Shown: positions 7,985 through 17,505 of the stretch, piece by piece
How the letters are laid out: each line of letters begins with the position of its first letter
Numbering within the stretch: position 1 is the stretch's first letter
NCBI GenBank assembly: GCA_963833505.1
Contig: CAWHYG010000005.1
Span: 310,001 to 374,000, forward strand
Source of the DNA: CAWHYG01 sp963833505
GTDB taxonomy: Bacteria; Eisenbacteria; RBG-16-71-46; CAIMUX01
Reading direction: 5' to 3'
Length of the DNA stretch: 64,000 bases
The notes under the pieces: model-generated
Database searches by the model: none
The model's input: the letters and a program-made list of their open reading frames with translations, nothing else
What the model was told of the DNA's origin: nothing
Translations under genes and position numbers: made by a program

Positions 7985-10900
7985 GTCGAGGGCGTTCGAG
8001 TCCCGTCCGGGGCGAACGAGCGACCTCCATGTAAATGACCCCGAGGTGACTTGCCGCCCAAGATTCCATCACATTCGCGACCGAAAGACGACATTCATCT
8101 CACCCCGAAGCCGTCGGAGGGCGGATAGAAGCCCCGGACAACCTGGCGTTGGCCGGAAGCGGCGCCGCCGCAAATGAGCGGCCCATGCCGGTCGTACCAC
8201 CGACGAAACGGCCGGACCCGTGATTCCGGCCCGGCCGTCCCGCCCCGACAACAGGTGTCACCGACTCCTCGTCGACTTCACCTTTGTCGCCCCCCGTATC
8301 TGCGCCCTACTCCACGCGCACGATCTTGGTCGTGAGCAGCGACCTGGGAGTCTGCACTCGGATGAAGTAGATCCCTATCGGGCTCCTCATCCCCTGCCCG
8401 TCCCGACCGTCCCACTGGTACTGATGGGAGCCGGCCTCCAGCGGACCGGAGAAGATGTCCCGCACCAGACGCCCGCCGACGTCGAACACGCCGATCCGGA
8501 CCAGACCCTGGCTCGCACCCAGGCTGAAGTGAATGCCGGTCTGGTCGAGGAACGGATTGGGGCCGGCCGTCAGCGAGGTCGAAGGAGCAAGCAGCGAGGG
8601 CGGAGCGCTCCGTTCGTCCGCCGGATGCTTGTCCTCGCCCGTCACGCACTCCAGCCCTTGCGAGGCGCTGGGAACATACCTGCCGGAGTGGTCCCAATCG
8701 ACCGACAACACCACGTCCGTCGGATAGAGCCCCTGGAACTCGGTAAACTTCGCTGTCGCCTGCACGATGGCGGAATCGCCCGGGGCCAGCGTCAGGACCG
8801 AAGTCCAGGGCGTGCCCGGCGTCAAGCCGTTCAGGGAGACGACCGGGTCGGACTGGTCGCCGCTGCTGGACACCGCGGTCAGCTCCACCGGCAGTTGTTC
8901 CGTAACGTTGCTCGGGTTATGCACCCGGAAACGGACCGGAACCTCGGCCGACAGGGTGGCCGGAACCAACTGACAGCATGGTACCCATATCGGGCCTTCC
9001 CTGAGCGTTCCCTGGCCGCTCAGACACTTCATTGTCGTCATGTTCTTCACCGTCACCTGGTAGCATCCGGCGTCAAATTCGGTGAACCCGGCGGGATAGT
9101 AGAAGGTGATCGGTATGGTCGCGCACTGATAAGCCCCCACATAGACCGTGCCGGCGTACTGCGAGAACACGGTGGGACCGTCGACCGTGCAAGGGGAGCC
9201 ACCCGGACTCTTGGGCAGCCCGGCGATGGTCCAATTATAGGTCACCGGCTGGAAGGTGTCGTTGCAGATCCGGAACGCCCCGTCGGCCGGCGCGTTGGGC
9301 AGGTTCCCGAACCACCCTGCGTCGTTCGTGACGATGGGCGGCACGTAGACATACTCCCGGCACGGATCGCAGGGATGGCCATAGAGAGCGGCCACCTCGG
9401 AGTTGCTCAGACAGCACTTGTAGATTTGCAGCTCGTCCACCGCGCCGTCAAAGGAAGTACCGGGATTGAAGGCCGGGCACTGCTCTCCGACCTGGAACAG
9501 CCCCCAGTTGGTCAGATCGCCTTCCATCGAAGTACCGGTGTACTGGGCGTACTGGCCGTTGACCCAGACATTCAAGGTGTCCAACCCCCCAATCCCTCCG
9601 CGGCACGCCGTCACACCGACGTGGCACCACTGGTTTACGGGAACGGTCAGATTCTTCGAATCGTACTGCTGGTAAAGGTTACAGCCACCCTGTTTTAGCT
9701 GAACGTATAGCTTGCCGTTCTCCATGAAAAGCCAGTAGCCCGCCCAAGAACTGGTCCCATTGGGACACCAAAACATCAGGCTCGACCTGTGATCCACCAG
9801 GGTACGAACACCGAATTGGGTGAAGCTGTTCATCTTGACCCAGGCAAAGATGGAGAAGCTGCCCGCGCCGAAATCCTCCTGGGGATAATCGGGCTCCGAA
9901 AGATAGCGCGGGGGGCTCGAAGCGCTCAGATCGGCCGCCCCACGGCCGCACTGGTCCTGGGTCCACCTGTATTGTGGCGGACTGCCTGCGAAGGTCAGTT
10001 CGTAACCCGATCCCGCCACATCGGCCGCCGTCGGCGAGTTGGCGCCGTCGTCAAACGGGAACCAGGAGCTGAGGCACGGTTTGAGGGGATTGCAGTACGG
10101 AGTGTCCTCGCAGAGCGAGTTGCCAAAAGCGAAGTAGGCACTGTCCTGCTGGCAGAAGGCCGAGTCGACCACCACCGGGTACTGGCCTCCGATGCTGCCG
10201 AGAGCACGCTCGATCCAGTCCGGCCGCGTGGTCTCATTGATCGTGTAATTGCCGAATGGGATCGAACTGAAGTGGAAATTGCCGTTGTTGTCGGTCGTGG
10301 TCGTCGCAGAATAGCCGAAGGGACCGTTCAGGTTCATGGTCCAGCCGGAGAGACCGTAGTCGCTGCCGTCTCGTAGCCCATCGCAGTTCTCGTCGCTGAA
10401 CTTGTTTCCGACGATCCGTCCGCAACCTTTGGGGTGGATGATGGCGTCCGTCACGAAGATGCCGTCTTCGGGTTGATAGGGGAAATTCCCAATCTGCGTA
10501 ACGCTGAAGTTGTTCTTTGCCGTCCCGACCCAATGGACGTCATAGACCGGACCGTTCGGGAACGTCTCGCTGGTGACAATCAAGTCCCCCCGGTCATCGA
10601 TGGGGGGGTTGTAGAACTGTTTGCCTCCTGCCACCAGAACGGTGCCGGTGCCCCCTTGTATCGGACTTGTGAAGTTCGCTCCGTAGAACCCTTGCAGTGG
10701 ATTGCTCGGATCAAGGTCGGAAGGAACAAAGCTCACTTCTTCCGCTTCCGGAATGACGAGATCTACACCATTGCTCTGGAGCGTTGTAGGCACCCCGCTG
10801 GTGCCAATTGCGCGCAACTTGCCGCTTCCTTCTGAGGACACAATGACCTGGCCGTTGAAATTGCCACCCCAGTCCCCGGATGGAACCATATCCATTCCTT

Positions 10901-11015
10901 CCGCTTTTTCATGTCCGATGTTACCCACTAGTGTAGCCTGTCCCTTGTAATTCACCCGGTAGATGTCTCCTGACTGGGTACTGACGAGCAGGTCATTTCC
11001 GAATGCTCCTCCTAG

Positions 11016-12854
11016 TCCCTGATCAAGCGCGGTTTTTCGCATAGAGAAGCGAGAAAAGGCTCGAAATGCCCGCCCTTTGCGGCTAAGAAGGTTGTGAAAG
11101 CAATACTTCTCACCACGCCAAGGAGGGCATTTCAAGTGAGTCAGAGCAAACAACATCGGGAGAGGAATTGCAAGCGGAGAATAGCTCACCGCAACCGGAG
11201 GCGGAACTACTCCGACCAGCCGGCTCCTATGTTCAAGGCCCGCAACATCCAATACGAGGGAAGCGACCGGAATCACGGCCTGGCGGTGGGCGGCATCGGC
11301 GCCATGCACCTGCTCGCGCGTCGGACGGGGCTGGTCGAAGCCATCGACGCTGATCTGCATCTTCTGAAAGCGCACGTTCCCTACCACGAGTCGGATCACG
11401 TCCTGAACATCGCGTACAACATCCTTCTGGGCGGGACGTGTCTGGAGGATATCGAGCTCCGTCGAAACGACGAAGTCTACCTGAACGCGCTCGGTGCGGT
11501 GACGATTCCAGACCCCACGACCGAGGGGGACTTCTGCCGACGCTTCGAGGAGCAGGATCTCGAGATCCTCATGACGGTTGTCAATCGCACCAGGCTCCGG
11601 GTCTGGCGTCAGCAGGCGGACGTTTTCTTTGACGAGGCCATTATTGAGGCGGACGGGACGATGGCCCCGACCGGCGGTGAACGTAAAGAAGGAATGGACA
11701 TCGCCTACAACGGGGTCTGGGGCTATCACCCGTTGATCGTGTCGCTGGCGAACACGGCGGAGCCTCTGTATCTGGTGAACCGGAGTGGCAGCCGGCCCTC
11801 GCATGAAGGGGCCAGCGCTCGATTCGATCAGGCGATCAACCTGTGTCGCGAAGCGGGCTTTCGCCGGATCCTTCTCCGGGGAGACACCGACTTCAGCCAG
11901 ACGAAGCACCTGGATCGGTGGAGCGAAGAGGGGGTGCGGTTTCTCTTCGGCATGGATGCGACATCGGCTCTCGTGAGTCTGGCCGAAACCCTGCCGGCGT
12001 GGCGCTGGGGTCGCCTGAACCGCCCGCCGAAGTACCGGCTCCGGACGAGGCCCCGAACCCGTCCTCCGCGGGTCAAGGAGCAGATCGTCCGCGAGCGGGA
12101 GTTCGAGAACATTCGGCTGCGCTCGGAAGACGTCGCGTGCTTCCCCTATCAACCCGCGGCCTGCACCAGGGCCTACCGGATCGTGGCCGTGCGGAAGAAC
12201 CTCACGGTCGAGAAAGGCGATCTGGCACTCTTCGACGACGTGCGGTACTTCTTCTACATCACCAACGACTGGGCGACGTCGCCCGATCAACTGGTCTTTC
12301 TGGCCAACGATCGATGTGACCAGGAGAATCTGATCGAGCAACTCAAGAACGGTGTCAAAGCCCTGCGGATGCCGGTCGACAATCTGAACAGCAACTGGGC
12401 GTACATGATCATGGCCACCCTGGCTTGGACCCTGAAGGCATGGTTCGCCTTGCTGCTGCCGGAGACCGGCCGCTGGTCCGAGAAGTATCAAGACGAGAAG
12501 AGGCGACTGCTCCGCATGGAGTTCAAGGGGTTCGTCAATGCGATCATCCAGACCCCGGTCCAGATCGTCCGCACGGGCCGGAGAATCGTCTACCGACTGC
12601 TGGCCTGGAATCCCTGGCAGCATGTACTTCTCCGGGCCGTGGATCGTCTACGTGTGATCCGCTGTTGAAGACAAAGTAGGGGAGGTGTGGGGCGGACACG
12701 TTGGCAGGAACATCGATCGATCAAGAAGGAACCGCAAGCCGCGACACTCGAGAGAACCAGTTGGCTGAATCGAAGGCCTTACAGGAAACGAATGTCTCGT
12801 AAAGACAGATTTGATGCCCGGCTACCATCGCGCGCATACGCGCTTGTTTTGGGC
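11016..12854 (+). mobile_element. IS1380-family insertion sequence (1839 bp)
   Basis: The element is bounded by a CTAG target duplication at 11012-11015 and 12855-12858. Its ends form imperfect inverted repeats sharing CAAGCGCG: the left end reads TCCCTGATCAAGCGCG from 11016, and the right end read inward is GCCCAAAACAAGCGCG. Removing the element plus one CTAG restores the host frame as VTGVMFDPL-GGAFGND, which fixes the boundaries. The family assignment comes from the encoded transposase and from its size, near 1.7-1.9 kb. Confidence 0.85.
11136..12668 (+). CDS. IS1380-family transposase
   Basis: This is a DDE transposase of about 510 residues, near full family length. I chose the GTG at 11136 because AGGAGG (11121-11126) precedes it; the frame is open from 11094. 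Likely catalytic acidic residues lie in IEADGTMAPTGG, in LRGDTDFSQ and in the C-terminal NLIEQLKNGVKALRMP segment, an E-containing helix typical of the family. A Tyr-rich strand YFFYITND precedes it. There is no frameshift or stop, so the element may still be active. The gene runs antisense to the host gene it interrupts. Confidence 0.9.
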   Translation: MSQSKQHRERNCKRRIAHRNRRRNYSDQPAPMFKARNIQYEGSDRNHGLAVGGIGAMHLLARRTGLVEAIDADLHLLKAHVPYHESDHVLNIAYNILLGGTCLEDIELRRNDEVYLNALGAVTIPDPTTEGDFCRRFEEQDLEILMTVVNRTRLRVWRQQADVFFDEAIIEADGTMAPTGGERKEGMDIAYNGVWGYHPLIVSLANTAEPLYLVNRSGSRPSHEGASARFDQAINLCREAGFRRILLRGDTDFSQTKHLDRWSEEGVRFLFGMDATSALVSLAETLPAWRWGRLNRPPKYRLRTRPRTRPPRVKEQIVREREFENIRLRSEDVACFPYQPAACTRAYRIVAVRKNLTVEKGDLALFDDVRYFFYITNDWATSPDQLVFLANDRCDQENLIEQLKNGVKALRMPVDNLNSNWAYMIMATLAWTLKAWFALLLPETGRWSEKYQDEKRRLLRMEFKGFVNAIIQTPVQIVRTGRRIVYRLLAWNPWQHVLLRAVDRLRVIRC

Positions 12855-13196
12855 CTAGTGGGTCAAACATGACTCCGGTTACCTGGCCTACCGTCCGCGG
12901 CAACGAGGCAAACGGGCCGGTGCCGGGGGCGGGATTCGTGATTGATCCGGTTGACCGATCGATACGGTAGATGCTCGGTCCAAGCGAGGGATCCATGTAT
13001 CCGACATAGATATCCCGGTCCGGCCAGCCTGCGATGCCAAAGGAGCTGGCAACCATGTGCTCCTCGACCGAGCCGGGGATATTGTAGTAATACTGGAGGA
13101 GCTGCACGGTGTTGCCCTGCAAGTCACATTGGAACAGGAAGTTGTTGCCGCTCTTGTAGGCCGAACCCACGAACCTGTCGCCCGCATAGCAAAACC

Positions 13197-14538
13197 GGCT
13201 CCTTTCCCGAAAGTGTGATTACGGGAGCGGGAGGTCACCGCATCCATGCCAGATGGCTGTGACATAGGTGTCGACCGTGCGATAGCCGAAGGCCCGGTGG
13301 CTGACGACCTTGACCTTGTTGTTCATTCCCTCGAGCGCCCCGTTGGTCACACGGAGCCGAGCCCACGGCAGGATCCCAAACATGTGCTTGCGGACCATGC
13401 GGGCGAAGTGTTGAAACGGTTGCAGCCGGCTGTGACTCGCCCACCAGAGCCAGTGTGCAAGGTAGCGCGCGGCCCAAACCGGACTCCGGTAGTCCCAGAA
13501 GCACTGGAAGGCTTCCTTCAGGTAGTAGGCCCGGACGATGGGTACGTTCTTCCGGCAGAGTGCCGACAGTCGCGTCTTTTCCTCGCGGTCGAGATTCCAA
13601 GGGTTCTTCAGCCAGAGCCAGCGTGTTTTCTTGAAGGCCCGCTTCTCCGCTCCCCGGAGCAGGCGCCAGCACTCCCTGCGCACGTCGTCCACCGCCCGGT
13701 TGAGATGTTGCACGATGTGGAAGCGGTCGAAGACGATGGTCGCCCGGGGCAGGGCTTGGCATACGGCCTCGACATAGGCTCCCCACATGTCGCAACAGAC
13801 CACCGCGATCGAGCGGCCACGGCGCGGTCCCAACCAGGCGAGGAACCTCTTCATGGTCTCGCCGTCCCGGTTCTCCCCGATCCAGACCAGCGTGCCTCGC
13901 TCCAGGTCGTAGATCAACGTCAGGTAGCGCTGCCCCTTGCTCCGCGAGACTTCGTCGATCCCAATCCAATGAAGAGGACGCCACCTCCGCCGCTTCAGTC
14001 CCCATGCCACCGCCGATCGCACCGCCGCCGCCACGGCCTTCCAGTCGAGCCCGAAATGCGCGGCTGTTTCCTTCCAGGAAAGCTGCCGAGAGAGCTGGGC
14101 GATCACCCTCGAAAGTCCGTGGGTAATGCGCTGCCAGGGACCCGCCCAGATCAGGTGCTCGATCCGTGGACCACACGCCGGACAGAGCAACCGGACGGGA
14201 GCGTAGCGGAGCACGAGCTCCCGATCTCGGATCCGCAGGTCCCGCCACTCCCGCTCGCGGCGCCGGCTGTGGATCTTGCTCGTCTCCCGTGAGCAATGGC
14301 TGCACCTCAACCGCCGGTTCGGGATCCGTTCAATCACGGCCACCAGCCGGTTCTCCTCTTCGATCACCTCCCGGACGCGATGGGCTTTCAACCCCAGGCC
14401 CTTTCTGATACATGTCTCCAGGCGCATCGGCTCCTGCCCTCCTTCCGTAGATTGAGAACTCCACGAAAGGTAGCAGATCAAGCCGGTGCGCTATGTCCCC
14501 CAAACGGTTAGGCCAATCACACTTTCAGGAGAGCACCC
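13197..14538 (-). mobile_element. ISL3-family insertion sequence (1342 bp)
   Basis: The element is flanked by a perfect 8-bp target duplication GCAAAACC (13189-13196 and 14539-14546), the length expected for ISL3. Terminal inverted repeats of 24 bp lie at 13197-13220 and 14515-14538; they match at 20 of 24 positions and share GAAAGTGTGATT. Excision with one copy of the duplication restores the host frame (GGPIGFC-YAGDRF). Confidence 0.93.
13219..14427 (-). CDS. ISL3-family transposase
   Basis: This 402-residue transposase starts at 14427 behind an AGGAG site. The N-terminal zinc-binding segment (RRLRCSHCSRETSKIHSRRR, then LLCPACG) and helix-turn-helix (LSWKETAAHFGLDWKAV) are followed by the DDE core: WIGIDEVSR, CCDMWGAYVEAV and the C-terminal NGALEGMNNKVKVVSHRAFG. 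All match the ISL3 (IS204/IS1001/IS1096/IS1165) family and its usual length of ~400. The frame is intact, so it could be active. It is transcribed in the same direction as the gene it interrupts. Confidence 0.93.
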   Translation of the reverse strand: MRLETCIRKGLGLKAHRVREVIEEENRLVAVIERIPNRRLRCSHCSRETSKIHSRRREREWRDLRIRDRELVLRYAPVRLLCPACGPRIEHLIWAGPWQRITHGLSRVIAQLSRQLSWKETAAHFGLDWKAVAAAVRSAVAWGLKRRRWRPLHWIGIDEVSRSKGQRYLTLIYDLERGTLVWIGENRDGETMKRFLAWLGPRRGRSIAVVCCDMWGAYVEAVCQALPRATIVFDRFHIVQHLNRAVDDVRRECWRLLRGAEKRAFKKTRWLWLKNPWNLDREEKTRLSALCRKNVPIVRAYYLKEAFQCFWDYRSPVWAARYLAHWLWWASHSRLQPFQHFARMVRKHMFGILPWARLRVTNGALEGMNNKVKVVSHRAFGYRTVDTYVTAIWHGCGDLPLP

Positions 14539-14712
14539 GCAAAACCCAATAGGCCCTCCGTCATTCAACAGCCCCGGGACCAGGTTTGGATCGGTGAATG
14601 TCTTCAGGGTGATGGGACCTATGGTCGCTTCTGCCGGAAGAGAGTGCAGGAACAGTCCGACGCTGGCCAAGGCCAGGGCGGCGAGGTACGTGAAGGACAG
14701 TGGACGTTTCAT

Positions 14713-15165
14713 TTCCTTCTACCTTTCCGGGGTGGACCGCCGGTGCTTGGGAACGGCGTTTCAGCAGGAGCCTCCCCATTGCCGATGAGCTCAATGTCCT
14801 CAAGGTCCCCCGCGCCCGGGCATGGCTGTCTTCTTCCGGGCCTCGGGGCATGGATCACCGATTGGGAATCGTGCGAGACAGCAGAATGCCCCGAATTATT
14901 TTCGAAGAGGGGAGCTCTCCGGGGAATGACCCTGAGATGTCGCGTCTTTACAATGATCGAGGCAGGCTACGCCCCCCGCATCTCCCGGAAGGGCTCGGCT
15001 CGTGGGCAGGGCGGGAGCGGTGACGGTGCAGAGGTTCACTCCCGTGCGTACCCCCCAATCCCGTATACTCCCCAGTTCCGCCGGCAGCCGCCCGGCCCCG
15101 GGTCCTGACGGATCCGCTGTCTCCGAGGGCCCCTGCCAGCCACCGTCATTCCACTGAGGTGACCC
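14713..15165. other. Intergenic region before the kinase gene
   Basis: This is 453 bases between two divergent genes. I see the ribosome site GAGGTG just before 15166 and AAAGG before the interrupted LamG gene, but no convincing promoter, RNA or small gene. Confidence 0.4.
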
Positions 15166-17421
15166 ATGACCGACTCCATCGGCCGCTACTCGGTAGTCCG
15201 CAAGCTGGGCGAAGGCGGCATGGGAATCGTCTACGCCGCCCGCGACGAGGCCCTGCAACGCCTCGTTGCGATCAAGGTCATCCGCGGGCCGGAAGACCCG
15301 CGAGGGCGCGAGCGCCTGGAACGCGAGGCCCGCCTCGCCGCCAGCGTCAACCATCCCAACGTCTGCCAGATCTACGAGGTCTCAAACCACCGGGACGACA
15401 TCTTCATCGCCATGGAAATGCTCGAGGGGGAATCGCTGGCAGTGAGAATTGCCTCCGGACCCATCCCACTTGATGAGACGATCGACATCGCCATTCAGAT
15501 CCTCTCGGCGCTGGAGGCGCTCCACAGCCGTTCGATCGTTCATCGCGATCTCACGCCCGGGAATGTCTTTCTCACACCTCACGGAGTCAAACTGCTCGAC
15601 TTCGGTCTGGCGCGATCGTCGGATCCCGGCCGCTCGGCAACCCGGACGGTGACGCAGGCCGGCACGATCGTGGGAACGCCCCGCTACATGCCGCCGGAAC
15701 AATGCCGGGGCGAGGAGGTCGGGCCGAAGGGAGATCTCTTCTCCCTCGGCGTGATCCTCTTTGAAATGGTGACCGGACGCTCACTCTTCAGCGGAAAGTC
15801 GGTGGTCGACATCCTGCACGCGGTCCTCAATGATCCGCCTCCACCGCTGGCCGGCGGGCCGGGGGTTCGAGCGCTGGACCTGGTCATCCAGCGAGCGGTC
15901 GAGAAGGCCCCGGAGAGACGCTTTCCGGATGCGAAGAGCATGGCGGTCGCACTCAAGAACGTCCGCCCGCTGCTCGGTGGAGACGAATCTCCCCGCATTC
16001 GCTCGGTTCGGAGGCTGATCGTCCTCCCATTTCGGATGCTCCGCCCCGACCCGGAGATCGACTTCCTTTCCTTCAGCCTTCCCGACGCCGTCACCCTCTC
16101 GCTTTCGGCGCTGGAATCGCTGGTCGTGCGATCGAGCCACGCGGCCGCGGCCTTCGCCGGGCCGAATCCGGACATCCGGAAGATCGCCGAGGAGGCGGCG
16201 GTCGATCTCGTGCTCTGCGGCAACATCCTTCGATCCGCCGACACTCTCCGGGTGACGACCCAGCTCATCGAGGCGCCGGCCGGCACCTTGATCAGCTCCA
16301 AGGTGGTCCAGGCTTCCGTGACCGACATCTTCGAGCTTCAGGACCTGGTGACGCGCGAGATCGTGGAGGCGATGGCGATCCCGTTGACCCCGGGCGAACG
16401 CAGCGCCTGGCGCCGGGACGCCCCCGCGAATCCCGCCGCCTACGAGCACTATCTCCGTGCCAATCAGCTCGCCCACAGCAACCGTCGTCTGGCGGACGCA
16501 CGCGACCTCTATCTCGCCTGCCTTCGGGACGATCCCGGATTCGCCCCCGCCTGGGCCCGTCTGGGCCGCGTCTATCGCGTCATGGCGAAGTACGGCCATG
16601 GCGACAGCCAGGAGAACTTCCGTCTGGCCGAGGAGGCGTTCCGGAAGGCGCTCGAGATCAACCCCGATCTGACCATGGCGCACAATTTATACACCTATCT
16701 GGAACTGGAAGAGCTGGGCCGCTCCCAGGAATCGCTTCTCCGCCTTCTGGAGCGCGTCCGCCAGGGAAGACAGGACGCGGAGCTCTATTCCGCGCTGGTG
16801 GTGGCGGCCCGGTTCGTGGGGTTGTACGAAGTCTCCCTCGCGGCCGACCGGCTGGCCCGCCGGCTGGATCCAGCGGTCCGAACCAGCGTGGCCCACACCT
16901 ACTGGATGCTGGGAGACTATGAACGGGCCATGCTGGCGGACGACGAGGACATGCGCTGGGTGTACAACTACTCGCTCCCCTTGATCGGCCGGGAGGCGGA
17001 GGCGGTTGTACGCTACCGGGATCTCGAGGAGGGCCGCCTCCCCGGGGTCGAGCGCTCCATCTCGACTGCCCTCCGAGCGGCCATCGAGGGCAAGCGAGAG
17101 GAGTGCGTGGCCGCAACCCGCGAGGTGCTCGCCTCGAGATTCCACGACCCCGAAGGCCTCCTGCATGCGGCCCGGGCCCTGGCACACGCCAGCGCGGCCG
17201 ATGACGCGCTCGACCTCCTGGCGCGGGTCGTAGGGGCCGGATTCTACTGCGGTCCGACCCTGATGCGGGATCCCTGGCTCGTTTCGGTCCGGAGTGATGC
17301 GCGGTTCACCCAGACTGTCCAGGCGGCGCTGGCCGGACAGCGGTCCGCGGCCGCGGCCTTTTCCCGGGCGGGCGGCGAGGCGATCTTGGGGGTGAGCGTC
17401 ACGGATCCGGAAGGGGTTTGA
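15166..17421 (+). CDS. Ser/Thr protein kinase with TolB-like and TPR regions
   Basis: This 751-residue protein has a PknB-type kinase domain at residues ~8-270: glycine loop GEGGMG (15-20), ATP Lys 37 in VAIKV, HRDLTPGN (126-133), DFG (145-147) and a PPE motif (176-178). The Lys normally found in HRDLKPxN is Thr 130, a departure from the Ser/Thr kinase consensus. Residues ~285-410 (LIVLPFRMLRPDPEIDFLSF ... VDLVLCGNILRSADTLRVT) match the TolB/FlgO-like domain that follows kinases and adenylate cyclases in many soil bacteria. The C-terminal half is TPR-like helices. There is no membrane segment, so it should be cytosolic. It is convergent with the TIR/SLATT operon but separated from it by 84 bases. 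A functional link is possible but unproven. Confidence 0.88.
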   Translation: MTDSIGRYSVVRKLGEGGMGIVYAARDEALQRLVAIKVIRGPEDPRGRERLEREARLAASVNHPNVCQIYEVSNHRDDIFIAMEMLEGESLAVRIASGPIPLDETIDIAIQILSALEALHSRSIVHRDLTPGNVFLTPHGVKLLDFGLARSSDPGRSATRTVTQAGTIVGTPRYMPPEQCRGEEVGPKGDLFSLGVILFEMVTGRSLFSGKSVVDILHAVLNDPPPPLAGGPGVRALDLVIQRAVEKAPERRFPDAKSMAVALKNVRPLLGGDESPRIRSVRRLIVLPFRMLRPDPEIDFLSFSLPDAVTLSLSALESLVVRSSHAAAAFAGPNPDIRKIAEEAAVDLVLCGNILRSADTLRVTTQLIEAPAGTLISSKVVQASVTDIFELQDLVTREIVEAMAIPLTPGERSAWRRDAPANPAAYEHYLRANQLAHSNRRLADARDLYLACLRDDPGFAPAWARLGRVYRVMAKYGHGDSQENFRLAEEAFRKALEINPDLTMAHNLYTYLELEELGRSQESLLRLLERVRQGRQDAELYSALVVAARFVGLYEVSLAADRLARRLDPAVRTSVAHTYWMLGDYERAMLADDEDMRWVYNYSLPLIGREAEAVVRYRDLEEGRLPGVERSISTALRAAIEGKREECVAATREVLASRFHDPEGLLHAARALAHASAADDALDLLARVVGAGFYCGPTLMRDPWLVSVRSDARFTQTVQAALAGQRSAAAAFSRAGGEAILGVSVTDPEGV

Positions 17422-17505
17422 GCCCACGGGATCGCGCTGCGCAGTTCGTGCCCAGGACCGCGAGGCTTTCGGCAACCAGACGTTGGTCTCACCCCGCACG
17501 TGACC

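Larger units (their letters stand above)
8307..14712 (-). pseudogene. Secreted SdrD_B/LamG protein gene split by two insertion sequences
   Basis: The gene survives in three pieces: 14712-14539, 13188-12855 and 11011-8307. Excising both elements and one copy of each target duplication gives 3213 bases, exactly 1071 codons, with no stop and sensible junctions (GGPIGFC-YAGDRFVGSA and GVMFDPL-GGAFGNDLL). The 1070-residue product has a signal peptide (MKRPLSFTYLAALALASVGL), a beta-propeller-like region with repeats of the form D.DLQGNTVQLL and GDIYRVNYKGQATLVGN, and an SdrD_B-like domain (GNKFSDENCDGLRDGSD). These are followed by a LamG-type lectin fold (FSIFAWVKMNSF, WCHVGVTACR), Ig-like domains and a FlgD-like end (YQWDGRDGQGMRSPIGIYFI). 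A ribosome site AAAGG lies eight bases before 14712. As sequenced the protein cannot be made. Confidence 0.88.

Noticed and set aside
8307..12623. A 1438-residue minus-strand reading frame covering the LamG gene and more
   Set aside because: Its first ~530 residues are the antisense of the IS1380 transposase. The real host gene continues from 11011 to 12855 and beyond after excision.
12716..12722. GATCAAG shared near both ends of the IS1380 element (also near 11021) as a target duplication
   Set aside because: Joining there leaves the host gene out of frame and with a stop. CTAG at 11012 and 12855 restores the frame and matches the inverted repeats.
13246..14292. A 348-residue plus-strand frame within the ISL3 element
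   Set aside because: Antisense of the transposase; no start signal or domain.
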